From Powellomyces hirtus (lineage: Eukaryota > Chytridiomycota > Chytridiomycetes > Spizellomycetales > Powellomycetaceae): a DNA stretch of 64,000 nt. Position 1 is the stretch's first letter. Each line of letters begins with the position of its first letter. The stretch is taken from the NCBI GenBank assembly GCA_025526995.1, contig JAHLKG010000003.1:1860001-1924000 (forward strand), given 5' to 3'. Of this stretch, positions 11,201-22,200 are shown one piece after another. Made by a program: the position numbers and the translations under genes. The notes below the pieces were generated by a model, which had not been told where the DNA came from, searched no databases, and saw only the letters and a program-made list of their open reading frames with translations.

Positions 11201-13871
11201 CATACCCCGTGGTCGTCTTATCGTCGCTCGCAGCCAGACCCGCGTCATTAAGTCCATACCTCGTGAACGAATCAATCGCAGTCTTCGTACAGCCCGTGGC
11301 GGGGGGAGTCGCGGTCGCAGTGGGCGGGGCGACCGAGGTGGTGGTGGTGGGAGGAGTCACTACGCCGGGCCTCACGATCTGAGCATTCCAGTACCTGCAG
11401 TTGGCGAGGTTGTCAACCAACTGGATGTTTCCAATTTGCCAGGTTTTGCCATTGAGGGGCGCAAAGTTCGCCAACGAGAAGGCGCGGAGCTGTCTGAGGT
11501 TGGCGGCGGAAAAGTACGCCGCGAGGTCAATGGCAAAAACAACGTCTCTGCCCGTGTTGGGGATCGTGATGGGGGGTATGGTTTGGCGGACGATGGTGGC
11601 GCGACTACATCCAAACTGGAATTCGAGTTGGGTGGTTGCCGCCGCACCGGGGGCCACATTGAGGACCACGATCATGTACTTGTAAGCGCTGACGTCGAGG
11701 CACGTGTCGGCGATATTTTCATAAAAGTACGATCCGTCTCGGGGCACAAAGGAGGCGCGGCCGTTCGAATGGACGTAGTTGGTGGTCGTGCCGTCTTCGC
11801 TGGCAGCGAGACCCAGGTTGTTCAGGCCAAACTGGTAGAACGTGTCGACTGCGAGCGAGTTGCACGTTCCGACGGGTGCCGACGTGCCAGACACGGTCAG
11901 TCGGACCACCTTGGAGACACTGGGAACGCCGTTCTTGAGCAAAAAGAGCATGTAGTGGCCGGGGATACCGATTCGGGCGTTCGGGGGCGCAACGACCGTG
12001 AGCGAGTTGGCCGTGCGGGCCGAAACAACCAGCTCGACAAGTCGCTGATCCGTGTTGGTGGAATGGGTGGTGCTGGCGTGGCGGACCATGACAACACCAG
12101 TCACTTCCGAGGCGGGGGTAGTAGTGGTGATCGTAAAGGTTTGTCCGTGAGCGACGGTGAGGGGCGATGTAGCAATGACGGGTCGCGCAACACCGGTCAG
12201 CAGGTACGGCGGGGTGAACTGTTCGATTCGGTACTCGAAGGGGTCGGTGCACACGTCGGTACCCACGGGGAAGCAGTTGGGCTTTCGCGGTCCGGTGCCC
12301 GTGAGTCCCCACTTGTCCATGTAGTTTTGTTGGTCGGAGCCAGAAGTCAGGACGCGGCCGTCGTAGCGCAAAAGGGCTTCCGAGTGGTAGAGACGGGGCA
12401 CGGTCATGGTTCCGACTCGAGCAGACCATTGGGTGCCGGCGGGTTTGGTCGGGTAGTGGATGTCGGTTTGGAAGACGGGGTTGTAGCAGCGGCCCGTTCC
12501 GGCGTCACCGCCAGCGAGACCGACAGCTCCGCCGTTCGTGTAAAGCAGACCGCCATCTGACAGCAATTAAAAAATTGCGTGAGTCATGCGCAACCCGAGG
12601 TGAGCTATATTATCATGAGTGAGCATACCAGGCAAAATGACAACATCGGGCATCATTCTCGCAGCAGGCATATCGTCGACTCGGGTCCAGACGGCTCCCG
12701 TCGGGGCCTCGGGCTGGATCTGCATGCACACGGGAGAAGCATAAGGCAGGCCGTCGGCATCGACCTGACTGGCCTTGGGACCTCCACAGATCTGAACGGT
12801 TGCCGTGTAGTTGTTGCTGGGTCGCAGGGGCAGCAGCACTCCGGTGGCAGTGAACGGGTAAGACCAAGGGCCGTGGTCGAGCCCCGCGTTGGGAAGCTGG
12901 GGCAGCTGGGTGATCTTTTCGGTTCTGGGATCCAGCAGGATGGACATGACGTTGGCAAAGATGAAAATGTTGCCCGAGGGGAGTTGGAATACGAGGGGGT
13001 AGAGCATGGCGGGGAAGGCTTCGATGAGAAGCGCCAGTTGGCGGGGCCACTGGCCGACGGTTTTGACGGGAAAGTACTCGTAGGTGGGGTTGTTTTCCTC
13101 GATCAGATCAGCCTTGTTGCTGAACGAGCCTCCGACAATGATGAAACTGGACGAGAGGAACAGAACAGAGATGAGGAGGATGGTTTTGCTGCAAACGCCA
13201 GACAGCAAGGACCGAGAGACCGCAGAAAACGCACCTTCCATCTGCCAGTGTTGTGACTGTCGGGTACCATCGCTGGGAGGACATGGGCTTGTAGACATCC
13301 CATGTGCCGATGCCACAGGTGGTGCTGCCAAGAGTGGATGTGCAGGGCTTGTAGGTACGCAAGCTGTTTCGACCGTCCTGGTTGAAGCCCGCAACGTAGG
13401 GCATGTCGCCACCGGCGACAAAGACGCCTCCGTCGGCGGTCATGGCGTGGCCGGCGCAGAAAGGTACGTAGGGGACATCGACATTCCGCGAGGTGACTCG
13501 GGCTCCCGTGAGGACCGTTTCCTGGCCTTCATAGATTTTGTTTTCCGGGTTTCCACTTGCATAAGGATTCCATGGGTACTAATATACAAAGTGAGTGGAC
13601 ACGGGGTTAGAAGAGATGAGATGGCTTTGCAGTGAGACTCTCTTCTCCCCAGCGTGCATAAAAGAAAACGTACTGGGAAGACATGAGGCCTTTCCATGCA
13701 AAAGAGCCTGTCGGCGGCAGTGTAGGCGGCATGGATGCAGGCGAGGGTGGTGTTTCCAATGACCTGCCAGGTACCCTGGGCAGCGACATTGTGGATGCAC
13801 GCAGTGACGAGGACGAGGGTGCGCAGCCAGGCCACGCTGGACGCGTTGGAACGCTGGAGGCCGACGCGCAT
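8297..13871 (-). CDS. Secreted glyoxal/galactose-oxidase-type copper radical oxidase with six C-terminal modules
   Basis: Exons (5' to 3' on minus): 13871-13674, 13578-13235, 13146-12629, 12556-11073, 10984-8297; about 1743 residues, roughly three times a plain glyoxal oxidase. A signal peptide (VAWLRTLVLVTACIHNVAAQ) leads into a kelch-type propeller and an early-set domain. Expected active-site residues are present: Cys107 (VPFCAGH) and Tyr171 (QRWYP) for the Tyr-Cys cofactor, Tyr410-His411 (PRLYHS) and His518 (STTHSTN) as copper ligands. After residue about 580 come six modules of roughly 180-190 residues with the pattern DTF..G.NDLG..ASDD.TMT ... SSYWYE ... FGFN.F..DGTAPW ... LVSDAT.C, separated by Thr/Pro linkers. 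Likely an extracellular H2O2-producing oxidase tethered to a polymer by these modules. The final 60 residues are odd (F- and V-rich); a terminal phase-preserving intron is possible. The protein ends VDEF. Confidence 0.88.
8480..11870 (-). repeat. Six in-frame copies of a ~180-190 residue protein module
   Basis: Within the oxidase gene, modules begin at CNSLAVDTF (about 11870), CTKTAIDSF (about 11300), CKRINVDTF (about 10655), CTRRAVDTF (about 10090), CTRVALDTF (about 9547) and CKKLVVDTF (about 8972). The last four are most alike and lack introns, suggesting recent tandem duplication; the first two are diverged and one is split by an intron. Confidence 0.85.
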
Positions 13872-15161
13872 GTTCGATTGTTGAAGAAAGCGGAAACTAG
13901 TTGGTTGTTTCCTGCTTTTCGTTTAGTTTTTACTTTCACTGCAGCCAGCAGGTGGGTTGGTGAAAGATACGAGGAAAGGGGAAGAGGGAGAGGGAGGGGA
14001 CGAGGCGATCGTTTTGTATTGTTCTGCTCGGCGCGTATTCGGCGTGCAGGTCTGTTGTGTATGGACAAAATGATTGATCATTTTTACACACTTTACTCAG
14101 TCGGGCGGGATGAAAACCTTGACCGAGAGCGTGAGGAAGACGACTGATGAGAGGAAAGTAAAACGAGCAACAGCCACATGTGGGCATTTGGTCACCATCA
14201 TAAGAATTTGCCTCCTTGGCCGCCGCTTTCCGAACACCAGCCGAGTGTGGCAGAGAGTCGGAAGCGTGGCTGTCGAGAGGCCATGCCAGGCAAGAATAAG
14301 TTTGCCTGTTTGTGCGATGCGAACGAACGCGTCTGAGCGAGCAAACGCGCCTTGGCCTCAAGATGACTTCCATCCTTTTGCTGAGCGAAAGAAAAAAGAC
14401 GCGACGGGCCGGCGGCTGTTTGATAGAGACGTGTGAGGAATGATGAGAGGATGAGAGGATTAGAGGATTAGAGGAGGAGGGCAGATGGCTCTTTTTCTTT
14501 CTTTCTTTCTTTCTCCCATGAAAAAGAAGGGCTGAGAAGAGAGAATGATAGATTCAGGACGTGTGCGCAGACCCCAAGAGGCTTAGTCTGTGTCTCGTGA
14601 CTGCCTACATCCAGTATTCCTACATTCAGGCAGTGCGCCCATTTCTATCCATCCCATTCCTATCTATCCCATTCCTATCCATCCCATTTCTATCCATCCC
14701 ATTTCTATCTCCAAGTAAGATCTGATATTATGAGGAAGTGATATGATATTATGAGCAGCGAGGAAGTGATACGTCCTTTCCCAAATCATACCCTTCTCAT
14801 TCATTGACACAAAGCTCACCGTCACGTCAACCTGGATTCCGACTCGGAACTACTTCTCACCATCTTTACCATCCATCTCAACAAGACTGGCAAATTCACG
14901 CAATTGCTTTAATTATTAGTTCTTGTTACAAAACTTGGACATTGCCCGTAAATATTTGCAAAAGTGGTTGCAAGTTGGTTTTCCGCTTCCTGGATTGAAT
15001 GGAACCAGGAAAAGCGCGTCCTAACTACCTTACGTAATCAAGCAAAGATGGCCCCGCCGAGTCTGCTACATCACTGACGGCATATTGCTCTCACGTTTCT
15101 TCAGCACACCCCACCCCGCCCACACCAGCACACAGAGCAGCAGAACAGCCCACACAGCACA
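13872..15161. other. Intergenic between divergent oxidase and Ral-like genes, with simple repeats
   Basis: Contains a GAGAGGAT/TAGAGGAT tandem (about 14437-14475), a CTTT run near 14497-14513 and a 16-base tandem repeat at 14638-14710. The last 100 bases before the Ral-like ATG are CA-rich, a usual fungal 5' UTR character. No gene recognised. Confidence 0.5.
14638..14710. repeat. 16-bp tandem repeat, ~4.5 copies
   Basis: Unit CCATCCCATTYCTATC, repeated with few substitutions. Minisatellite-like, intergenic. Confidence 0.8.
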
Positions 15162-15842
15162 ATGGGCAAAAAAGCACCAAACCGAAGCGACCTTCCGCTC
15201 CACAAAATCATCATGGTCGGGTCCGGCGGCGTCGGAAAGTCGGCCCTAACGCTGCAATATATGTATGGCGACTTTATCGAAGAGTACGATCCGACAAAGG
15301 CCGACAGCTACCGCAAAAAAGTGCATCTTTCCGCAGGACCCTCGTCGTCCGCGGGCGGTGGCGGTGGGGGCGGTAACGCGGCGGCAGGCGGGCCGGGGGG
15401 TGGAGCGGCGACGGAATGTTTCATTGATATTCTCGACACGGCGGGGCAGGAAGAGTACGCTGCTATCCGCGACAACTACTACCGCTCCGGCGAAGGGTTC
15501 CTGTGCGTGTTTTCCATCTGCGAAGTCGAGTCGTTTGCGCACACCCAGGAATTCCGCGACCAGATTTGTCGCGTCCTGGACGACGAAGGCGTGCCGTTTG
15601 TCCTCGTTGGCAATAAAGCCGACCTCGCCGCCTCGCACCGCAAAGTATCCACCCGCGACGCAGAGGCAAAGGCGAGAGAGTGGGGCTGCACGTACATTGA
15701 GACGTCCGCGAAAACGAGGCAGAATGTCGAGGAGGCCTATCAGGCCCTCATGGCGAAAATCAGAGATCGGAAGGAGGCCAAAGGTGGAGGCAAGAATCTC
15801 GGCGGCAAGCAGGCGAAAAAGAAGGCCTGTACGATTCTGTAG
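15162..15842 (+). CDS. Ral-like small GTPase with glycine-rich insertion
   Basis: Single exon, 226 residues. All G motifs are present: P-loop GSGGVGKS (20-27), switch [13 protein letters not shown] with the Mg-coordinating Thr45, [15 protein letters not shown] (92-106), NKAD and ETSAK. The stretch [10 protein letters not shown] and [17 protein letters not shown] are hallmarks of Ral rather than classical Ras. The C-terminus is polybasic and ends CTIL, a CAAX box with Leu predicting geranylgeranylation, so it is membrane-anchored. Unusual: a Gly/Ala/Ser-rich insertion of about 27 residues (57-83) at the beta2-beta3 turn, between switch I and switch II. Ral acts through the exocyst in animals; the role here is inferred by homology only. 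Confidence 0.9.
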   Translation: MGKKAPNRSDLPLHKIIMVGSGGVGKSALTLQYMYGDFIEEYDPTKADSYRKKVHLSAGPSSSAGGGGGGGNAAAGGPGGGAATECFIDILDTAGQEEYAAIRDNYYRSGEGFLCVFSICEVESFAHTQEFRDQICRVLDDEGVPFVLVGNKADLAASHRKVSTRDAEAKAREWGCTYIETSAKTRQNVEEAYQALMAKIRDRKEAKGGGKNLGGKQAKKKACTIL

Positions 15843-16405
15843 AAAAGGGCGTCCCAGCGGGACGTCCGAGCGGGGGGGGCACCGAGCGGAGCGAGGGAGA
15901 CACGAGAGTGTTGAAAAGAGCTTTCCCTCCGAGCGAAGCGGGGAGGTCCGAGCGAAGCGAGGAGTGGAGACGGGCGTCCGAGCGAAGCGGGGAGGTCCGA
16001 GCAGAGTGGGGACGGGCGTCCGAGCCGAGTCGGGAGGGGGAAACATCCGACTCACGACTTTTCACACCTCCCTACTCTCTCACCCCACCTACCCCGCTCG
16101 ACCCACTCAAACGATCGGTTGGCCCACCCCCCTTATGTTTTTCTTGTCTCAATAATGTTTTTTTTATTGTATTCTTCTTCTCTCGTCTGTTTCACGTTAC
16201 GCGGCATCATTATTGTAACAACTTTTCAAAGAGAACCAAAAAGGAAAAAAAAACCTCGTAAAATTGGAAAAATTCAAATATCACGATCGTAGTGGCGTGT
16301 ACATTTCCAGATCAGATCTCACAAGTCGGTCCTAATGACAGGAAGCAGCACGATTTCATAAAGCCGACCTTCTTGATATTGCCCAGTGTTCTCATCCCGG
16401 TGCAA
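15843..16405. other. Intergenic with GC-rich dispersed repeat cluster
   Basis: Starts with the CCGAGCGAAGCGRGG cluster directly after the Ral-like stop, then AT-rich sequence with A runs. No gene seen. Confidence 0.5.
15855..16040. repeat. Cluster of CCGAGCGAAGCGRGG-type short repeats
   Basis: About six imperfect copies of a 15-base unit built on GAGCGAAGCG lie in the 3' flank of the Ral-like gene. The same family occurs in intron 2 of the LIM gene at about 29250-29540. Confidence 0.75.
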
Positions 16406-16822
16406 TCACACCCCACCCTCCCAACACCTCGGCCCCGCATCCCCATTCACAACGTCCTCTGCAACCGGTCCCTCTTCCTCCACCCTCACACTGATCCTCG
16501 CCGCACGATGATTATGCCACGGGTAGTTATCATTCGGGGGCGGTGGAGGGATTCTATTTGTCGGTCTAACGACTGTGGATGTTGTTGTTGTTGTTGCGGT
16601 GATGATGCGTGATGATGATGAGATGGACGCAAGCACGTCTGCAGCTCGCACGACTCGTCGCGACGCCGGGGGAGGCGGAGCCTCGAAATCGGGAGCGGTG
16701 ATGATGGTTCCTGGGCGCCGCGCGGGGACGGTTGCGCTGGAGGTGGTGGGAGATGATGTTGCGGTGGTGAGGCGTCGCAGGAGCCCGCTTGTGAGTTTTG
16801 TAGCGTTGAGGATGGATGACAT
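16406..16822 (-). CDS. Small hypothetical protein, possible mitochondrial targeting
   Basis: Single frame of 138 residues. The N-terminus (SSILNATKLTSGLLRRLTTATSS) is rich in Ser, Thr, Leu and Arg with no acidic residue, as in mitochondrial presequences. The rest is Thr/Pro-rich, then YPWHNHRAARISVRVEEEGP, which resembles small mitochondrial proteins but matches no family I can name. An upstream in-frame ATG at 16960 exists but adds a dissimilar segment. The antisense strand also has an open frame, so this call is weak. Confidence 0.35.
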   Translation of the reverse strand: MSSILNATKLTSGLLRRLTTATSSPTTSSATVPARRPGTIITAPDFEAPPPPASRRVVRAADVLASISSSSRIITATTTTTSTVVRPTNRIPPPPPNDNYPWHNHRAARISVRVEEEGPVAEDVVNGDAGPRCWEGGV

Positions 16823-17520
16823 TTTTGTTGCGTGTGCTCTGTGATGGGGTTGGAAGTTTTTTGCGAACCAGGGTTGACGATTGGGGTTGATAAAAAATCT
16901 ATCCGCTACAATTGACGTCACGCATTGTTTTGTCATAAAGTCACGTTCTCTCATGTACATTTGGGTTCACGTTTAACTCTAGCCAAGTCTGGCTCGCGCA
17001 CGGCTATTCTGTGAGTAAAGTTGGTTGTCCCGTAAGACTATTTGACACACTTGAATCAGCAATGTCAAGTTCTGTTCTTTCTCGGACTGGGGATGCACTG
17101 GACCATCGTAGTTACCCACATAGTAAAATTGTTGATGCTGAGTTACAGTCAAGCTGCACACATCACGAGGCTGTCATGTTCAAGTTGTCACTGTTACGAT
17201 CAAGACCATTTTTCCCTTCTCAGCTTTCTGTGCGGGTTGCTACAGCCCAACGACGTGGACGAAAAACGCACAGGGTAAGGTATTTTTCCTTGGCATTTTT
17301 TTTTTTCCGGCTATCCACCTTTTCAGAATTGTATCGCCGCGGCAAATGGAGGGTTCGTGGGTTTATTAATTCTGCGACAAATTTGATATTCGTGCGTCAC
17401 ACGCGGGTGTGACGGGACTTGAAGGCGAAAGTCTGTCCTGTACCCAGAATAAGAGAAGGAAAAGAGCGGGCAAACCCCCACACCCGCATTGCCAAACGTC
17501 TCAGGGACACATGTTGCAAA
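16823..17520. other. Intergenic / 5' flank of GNAT gene
   Basis: AT-richer than its neighbours, with a T run near 17299. The GNAT frame is open up to an ATG at 17419, so the start of that gene may lie in this stretch. No other gene seen. Confidence 0.4.
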
Positions 17521-18802
17521 ATGTGTCCGTCGGCCTCATCTCCCCGCGCCAGCAGCAGCAGCACCGACCCGCGCATCGTCTCGCTCCCTCTAGACGGCAC
17601 ATCCATCCGCATCCTCCTCCGCATTCTCGAGTCCCATGCCTCGTCCGCCCCCGCCATCCCGTCGTCGCTGCTGGGGATGCTGACGCACAATGCGACGCAT
17701 TTGTCTAATACCGGGTTTATACTGTTTGTCACGACGGCAGCCGGGGGTCGTGCAACGACCGACGACGACGCAGCAGCAGCAGCGATACGGGGGGATGTGG
17801 AGGACGAATTGCACCCCTCCTGTGTGGCTGCCGCTGCCTTTGTCCTCACCGCGGGGGCCTACCACCCGTACACGGTCTACATGTGGTGCGCGAGTCCCCT
17901 CCCTCCCTCGTGTGGGCAGACCATTGTCCGGCCTCTTCTCACGTCGCTCCACACAGCGGCCACGAGCTTCCGGGGCACGCTGGACCTATCCACCCGCAGC
18001 GACGCGCAGCGGGACGACGAGATGCAACTGTACGGCCTGTTTCACCTCTTTGGCACGCCGAGCGGGCTGTTTGAAGCGGTGAGCCCGCACGTCAAGACCA
18101 CGTACAAGAGCGTGCCCTACGATCGCTGGTTCCTCCCCGCCGACCCGCCCCCCGAAGCAGTCAAGTATGATGATGCCCGCGAGTGGACCGATCACCACGG
18201 CGACCGCTTTGTGATGGATAGGATGAGAGATGGGGATTATGAGCAGGTAAAGGCAACACACATGCAACAAGCAATCTAGCGTGGCTTTGGGTCGTTTTCC
18301 AAAATACTCTTTCTGATCCCCTGTTCTCTCAACCCAGATCATCGTCCACGCCACCATCACCCTCGCCGAGCCCTACTTCCGCCACCTCCTCAGCTCCCCG
18401 GTCCTGCGCAAACTCCACCGGGTCATCCGGCACCTCACCCCCGCCGCATCGCCACCCGGGCCGCCGATTTCCTGGGCCATGACGCACGGCGACATGTCGG
18501 TCGGCCTGGTCGCCACGACCCCGGCCTTCCGCGGGCGCGGCCTCGCGCGCCTGTGCGTGGCCGCCGTGTGTGCCGCCCAACGCGCGTACCTCGCACCCCG
18601 CACCCCGACCCAGCAACCCTGCTTTGCCTACATTGACCCCGCCAATGCCGCCAGCCAGGCCATGATGACGCGAGTCGGCTTTGAAAAGGAACGCGAACAC
18701 ACGTATACGTGGTGTGGCGTCTCGCATGTCATCGACGACCCGCATGGGCAGCCGCATGATGAAATCCCCTTGCCGGCCTCGAAGCCCGCGGACGCGGCGT
18801 AG
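17521..18802 (+). CDS. GNAT-family N-acetyltransferase (FR47-like)
   Basis: Exons 17521-18246 and 18338-18802 (396 residues from the ATG at 17521; 17419 is an alternative start adding 34 residues). The C-terminal exon holds the GNAT core: ISWAMTHGDMSVGLVATTPAFRGRGLARLCV contains beta4, the acetyl-CoA-binding R-G-R-G-L-A loop and the start of alpha3, followed by CFAYIDPANAASQAMMTRVGF, the usual N-x-x-S...Y/F-x-x-x-G-F end. This arrangement is typical of the FR47/glycine-N-acyltransferase-like branch. The N-terminal 240 residues are poorly conserved, with a DDDAAAAA low-complexity patch. Substrate cannot be told from the sequence. Confidence 0.8.
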
Positions 18803-19294
18803 AGGGGGGAAACGGGAAAAAAAAAAGGCAGTGCCCCCCGCCCCCTTGTCTACTACGTGAGCAACCCTCTCCATACAAACAAGAAGAAAAAGGTCATGTC
18901 ATTACGCCCCCCCCCCCCCCACCCCGCCTCTCTGCATCCCGATCACCCCTCCTCGTCCGGGATAGCGACATGGCCCATCTGATGTAGGTTCATAGATACC
19001 ATAGACCACCAAAATAAAAAAGAAGGAAATCGAAAAGACAGAGAGAGAGTAGATAGAGAGCAGAGACAAATGGAATTTGTTTTTTTTTTCAGCCCGTCGT
19101 GTTTTGTTTTTTTTGTGTGCGGCGTATATGCGACATGTGCATATCGTAGAGAAAAAAGAAATAAAGTGCATCGATGCGATATCACACATACACCGCCCCC
19201 GCAGACAGGCAGTTTCGGTCCTCAAACAACAACAACAACAACAACCAAAAAAAAAAAAATACTCCTCTCCCCATCTCACGCCAACATCCATATG
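18803..19294. other. Intergenic between convergent genes
   Basis: Contains a 14-base C run (18907-18920), A/T homopolymers and an ACA-type tandem near 19226-19243. No gene recognised. Confidence 0.5.
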
Positions 19295-22200
19295 TCAAAA
19301 CTCATCGCGGTTCCTCGCCTTCTTCTCTCGTCCCACCTCTTCCCACGCGGCGTCCTCGTCGTCCTCCTCGACGGCAGCGGCCCTCGCCTTGCGTTTCAGG
19401 AGGCCCGCCGGCGGGGGTGGAGCGGTAAGACTCCAATACACGCACGCAATGGAGTACGGCACCCCGGCGGCGGAAGAGTCAAATGCGTTGAATGCGAGTG
19501 CCGACACGCGGGTGAAATCGAGGGCTGGGGTTATGGCTGAGAAGGCCGAGAGGGGGATGGAGAGGGTGAGTGTTTGAGTTGGTGGGGAGGTGGTAGTTGT
19601 TGTTGTGATGTAGGGCGTGATGGGCACCGCTGCCTTATTGAACGGCGATCCCGCGGGGCATCCCGCTGTCGTGGCGGTTTGAATCTCGACTGCGAATGTT
19701 GCAGCGGCGGGGACGGTGACGGTGAGGATCAGGTAGGTGTAGCCCGCGACGTTGGTGCAGGGGAGGATCGTGTACCAATAGCTCCCCGATTGCGGCACGA
19801 GGGCCAGCTGCATGTTGGTCACCACGGGGTCCGCTGCCATTGTGTTATCGTCGCTGGATGTGCCGCCGAGCGCGTTGGTGTTGGGGGTCGGGTTGGTGCA
19901 GAAATCAAGGACTGCGGGTGCGGGACACGTGGGGCAGAGTTTCGTGGGTGGGGTGCTGGGTGCGGTGGTAAGGGAGATGCAAGCGATGGCGTAGGTGGCT
20001 GCTGGTTGCGAGAAGGATTGGAGGGAGAGGGATGAGAGCCGGGTTGGCGCGAGGTTGTTGAAATCCGTGAATGGGATGACGAGCGTTGTGGGGGTCGTGC
20101 CATCAAACACGGCGTACGCTGCCGAATTGACGGTTGTGACGGGTGCGGTGGTCGTGCAGGCGGTATCGGTCTTGTAGCGTAGCGCAATGTCGAATGAGGA
20201 GCCGGCGGGGGCCGTGACGGTGATTTGGAGGGCGGTGTGGGTGCCAGCAGAGGTGCATGGGGTCGTGCCAAAGAGGGTGTACCAGTACGATTGGGTGTCG
20301 CGGGGTACGAGCTGGAGCACACCCCCGTTGCCAATGAATTGGGCTTGCATCGTGCCGTCGTCAGAAGTCACGCCTCCCAATGTGTTGGTGGTGGGGATGG
20401 AAGTCGCCCCGCACCATTTTGCGACAGACGTACCCGGGCAGGTTGCGCAAAGTGGGGCGGCAGGGGTGCCTCCTCCGCCGGCAATGGGGATGGTGGTTTG
20501 GACCAGCGGTGTGGTGGGGGTGGTGGATGTGCCCGTGTTGAGCGTGACCCAATAGATCTCATACCCTTGTGGCGCCGTTGCGGACCATGAATCAATATAG
20601 AGGGATTGCAGGTACGCTCTATTCAGTCCCGCAACCCCGATGAGCGGGAGGGTGATGACGACGGGGTTATCCAACCCTTTGAATACCACATTCCCCGCAA
20701 ACGCGATACCGCCTGTACATCGACTCCCCGTTCCGGCGTTCAGCACCACGCGCGCGGTGGCGGTGGCTGGGCCGCCGATTTTGAGGGAGAGGAAGGTGTA
20801 AGGCCCGCCCGTGGCGGCGGTGGAGGCGTCAAAGCAGCCAGTGGTAGTGGGGCCGAGGACGGTGTGCCAGAAGGTTGAGCCGGTTGGGGAGGCAGTGAGT
20901 GAGACGCGTCCTCGGCCCGGGGTGGGATAGTAGGTGGTGGCAGTGAAGGCGTCGCCTGTGCTGCCGTTGAGGGCGTTGAGTTGGGTGACGTACTGGGTAG
21001 AGGAAACAAACAAAGGAGGGGAGGTTTAGGCTTTTGGATTGAATTGCCGCTAGATACAACCACCTTCTCACCTCCTTGTAATTACAAAAATTGTTAACTG
21101 TCAATCCCAACGGGGGAATCGCACAAGCCGCCGGCTGCGGCAGGGCTGGCGGGGTCGTTGTTCCGTTGGACATCGTCAACGCAATATGCACAACCGTAAA
21201 CGTACTCCCCAAACTCATCGGGTAAAAGCTGGCCATTCTCAGTCCATACAGCTGCGTCACATCCACATTCGCGAACGCCGAAAGGGGGACCCTGAGCTGT
21301 TGCGGGGTGGGTGTGGTCGGGAGCGCCGCACTGTACGTGGTCGAGTTGACTGTGGATCGTGTGACGCCCCCCACGCCTGAGGAGAGGGTGACTCCGAATG
21401 AGGATCGTGGGGGGCAGCTTGCGAGTGTGATGACGAGGGTGTCGTATTGTGTCGCGTTGAAGAGGGTTGGGAAATGAGAGTAAAAGTAGGACTCTGCCGA
21501 TGCGGGTTCCAGTATCAACGCATTCAAGAACGGCATACGGGCAAACCGCATCCCCTTTGTATCCGTGTCCCCGCCCAGTGTGTTCAGACCCGTCACCCAT
21601 CGGTCAATACTGCTCAGACTATCCACGACCAAGCCGCGGTCGGTTGCACTGGTGTTGGTAGTCTCCCCGGGCCCAATGTAGCAGCGCTTGTTAAAGACAA
21701 TGTTGTCGATGTAAAACGTGGTGGCTTTGGGTGCCAGGTTGGAAAGGTAGAGGGACTGGACAAACTGGCCACCGAGGGCCGGTTGGAAATCAGCAATGGG
21801 GATGGCGACGGATCGGTTGGTGCCGTCGAGGGTGGTGTAGTCGGATATCCGCAAGAAAGTGGAGGTCGGTTGTTGGGTGCTGCATTTGGCGTCCATGGCG
21901 AGTAACGAGATGAAGAAATCAGAGCCGCGGGGCGCAACAAGGTCGAATGTGACAAACGTGTACTGGGCAACGTCGAAACAATATTTAGCCAGAGTCGTGT
22001 ACCAGTAATTGCGGGTCGCGTAACTAGTGATGTCGGAGCTAGCTTGCAGCAACAGGCGGCCGTCGTCGGTGTATTGAGTAAACAGGTTAGGGGACGGTTT
22101 CGTGTCGAGAATGAGTTCATTCACTTGACGACGTTCCGTGTACTTGTCCATAAAGCTCGCCACCAGGACTTCGTAACCCAGACACTGAGGGTTGCGTGGG

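Noticed and set aside
8930..12560. Long plus-strand open frames (8930-10042, 11436-12560) opposite the oxidase
   Set aside because: They are antisense shadows of a GC-biased coding strand: Arg/Gly-rich, no family, and they cross confirmed splice sites of the oxidase.
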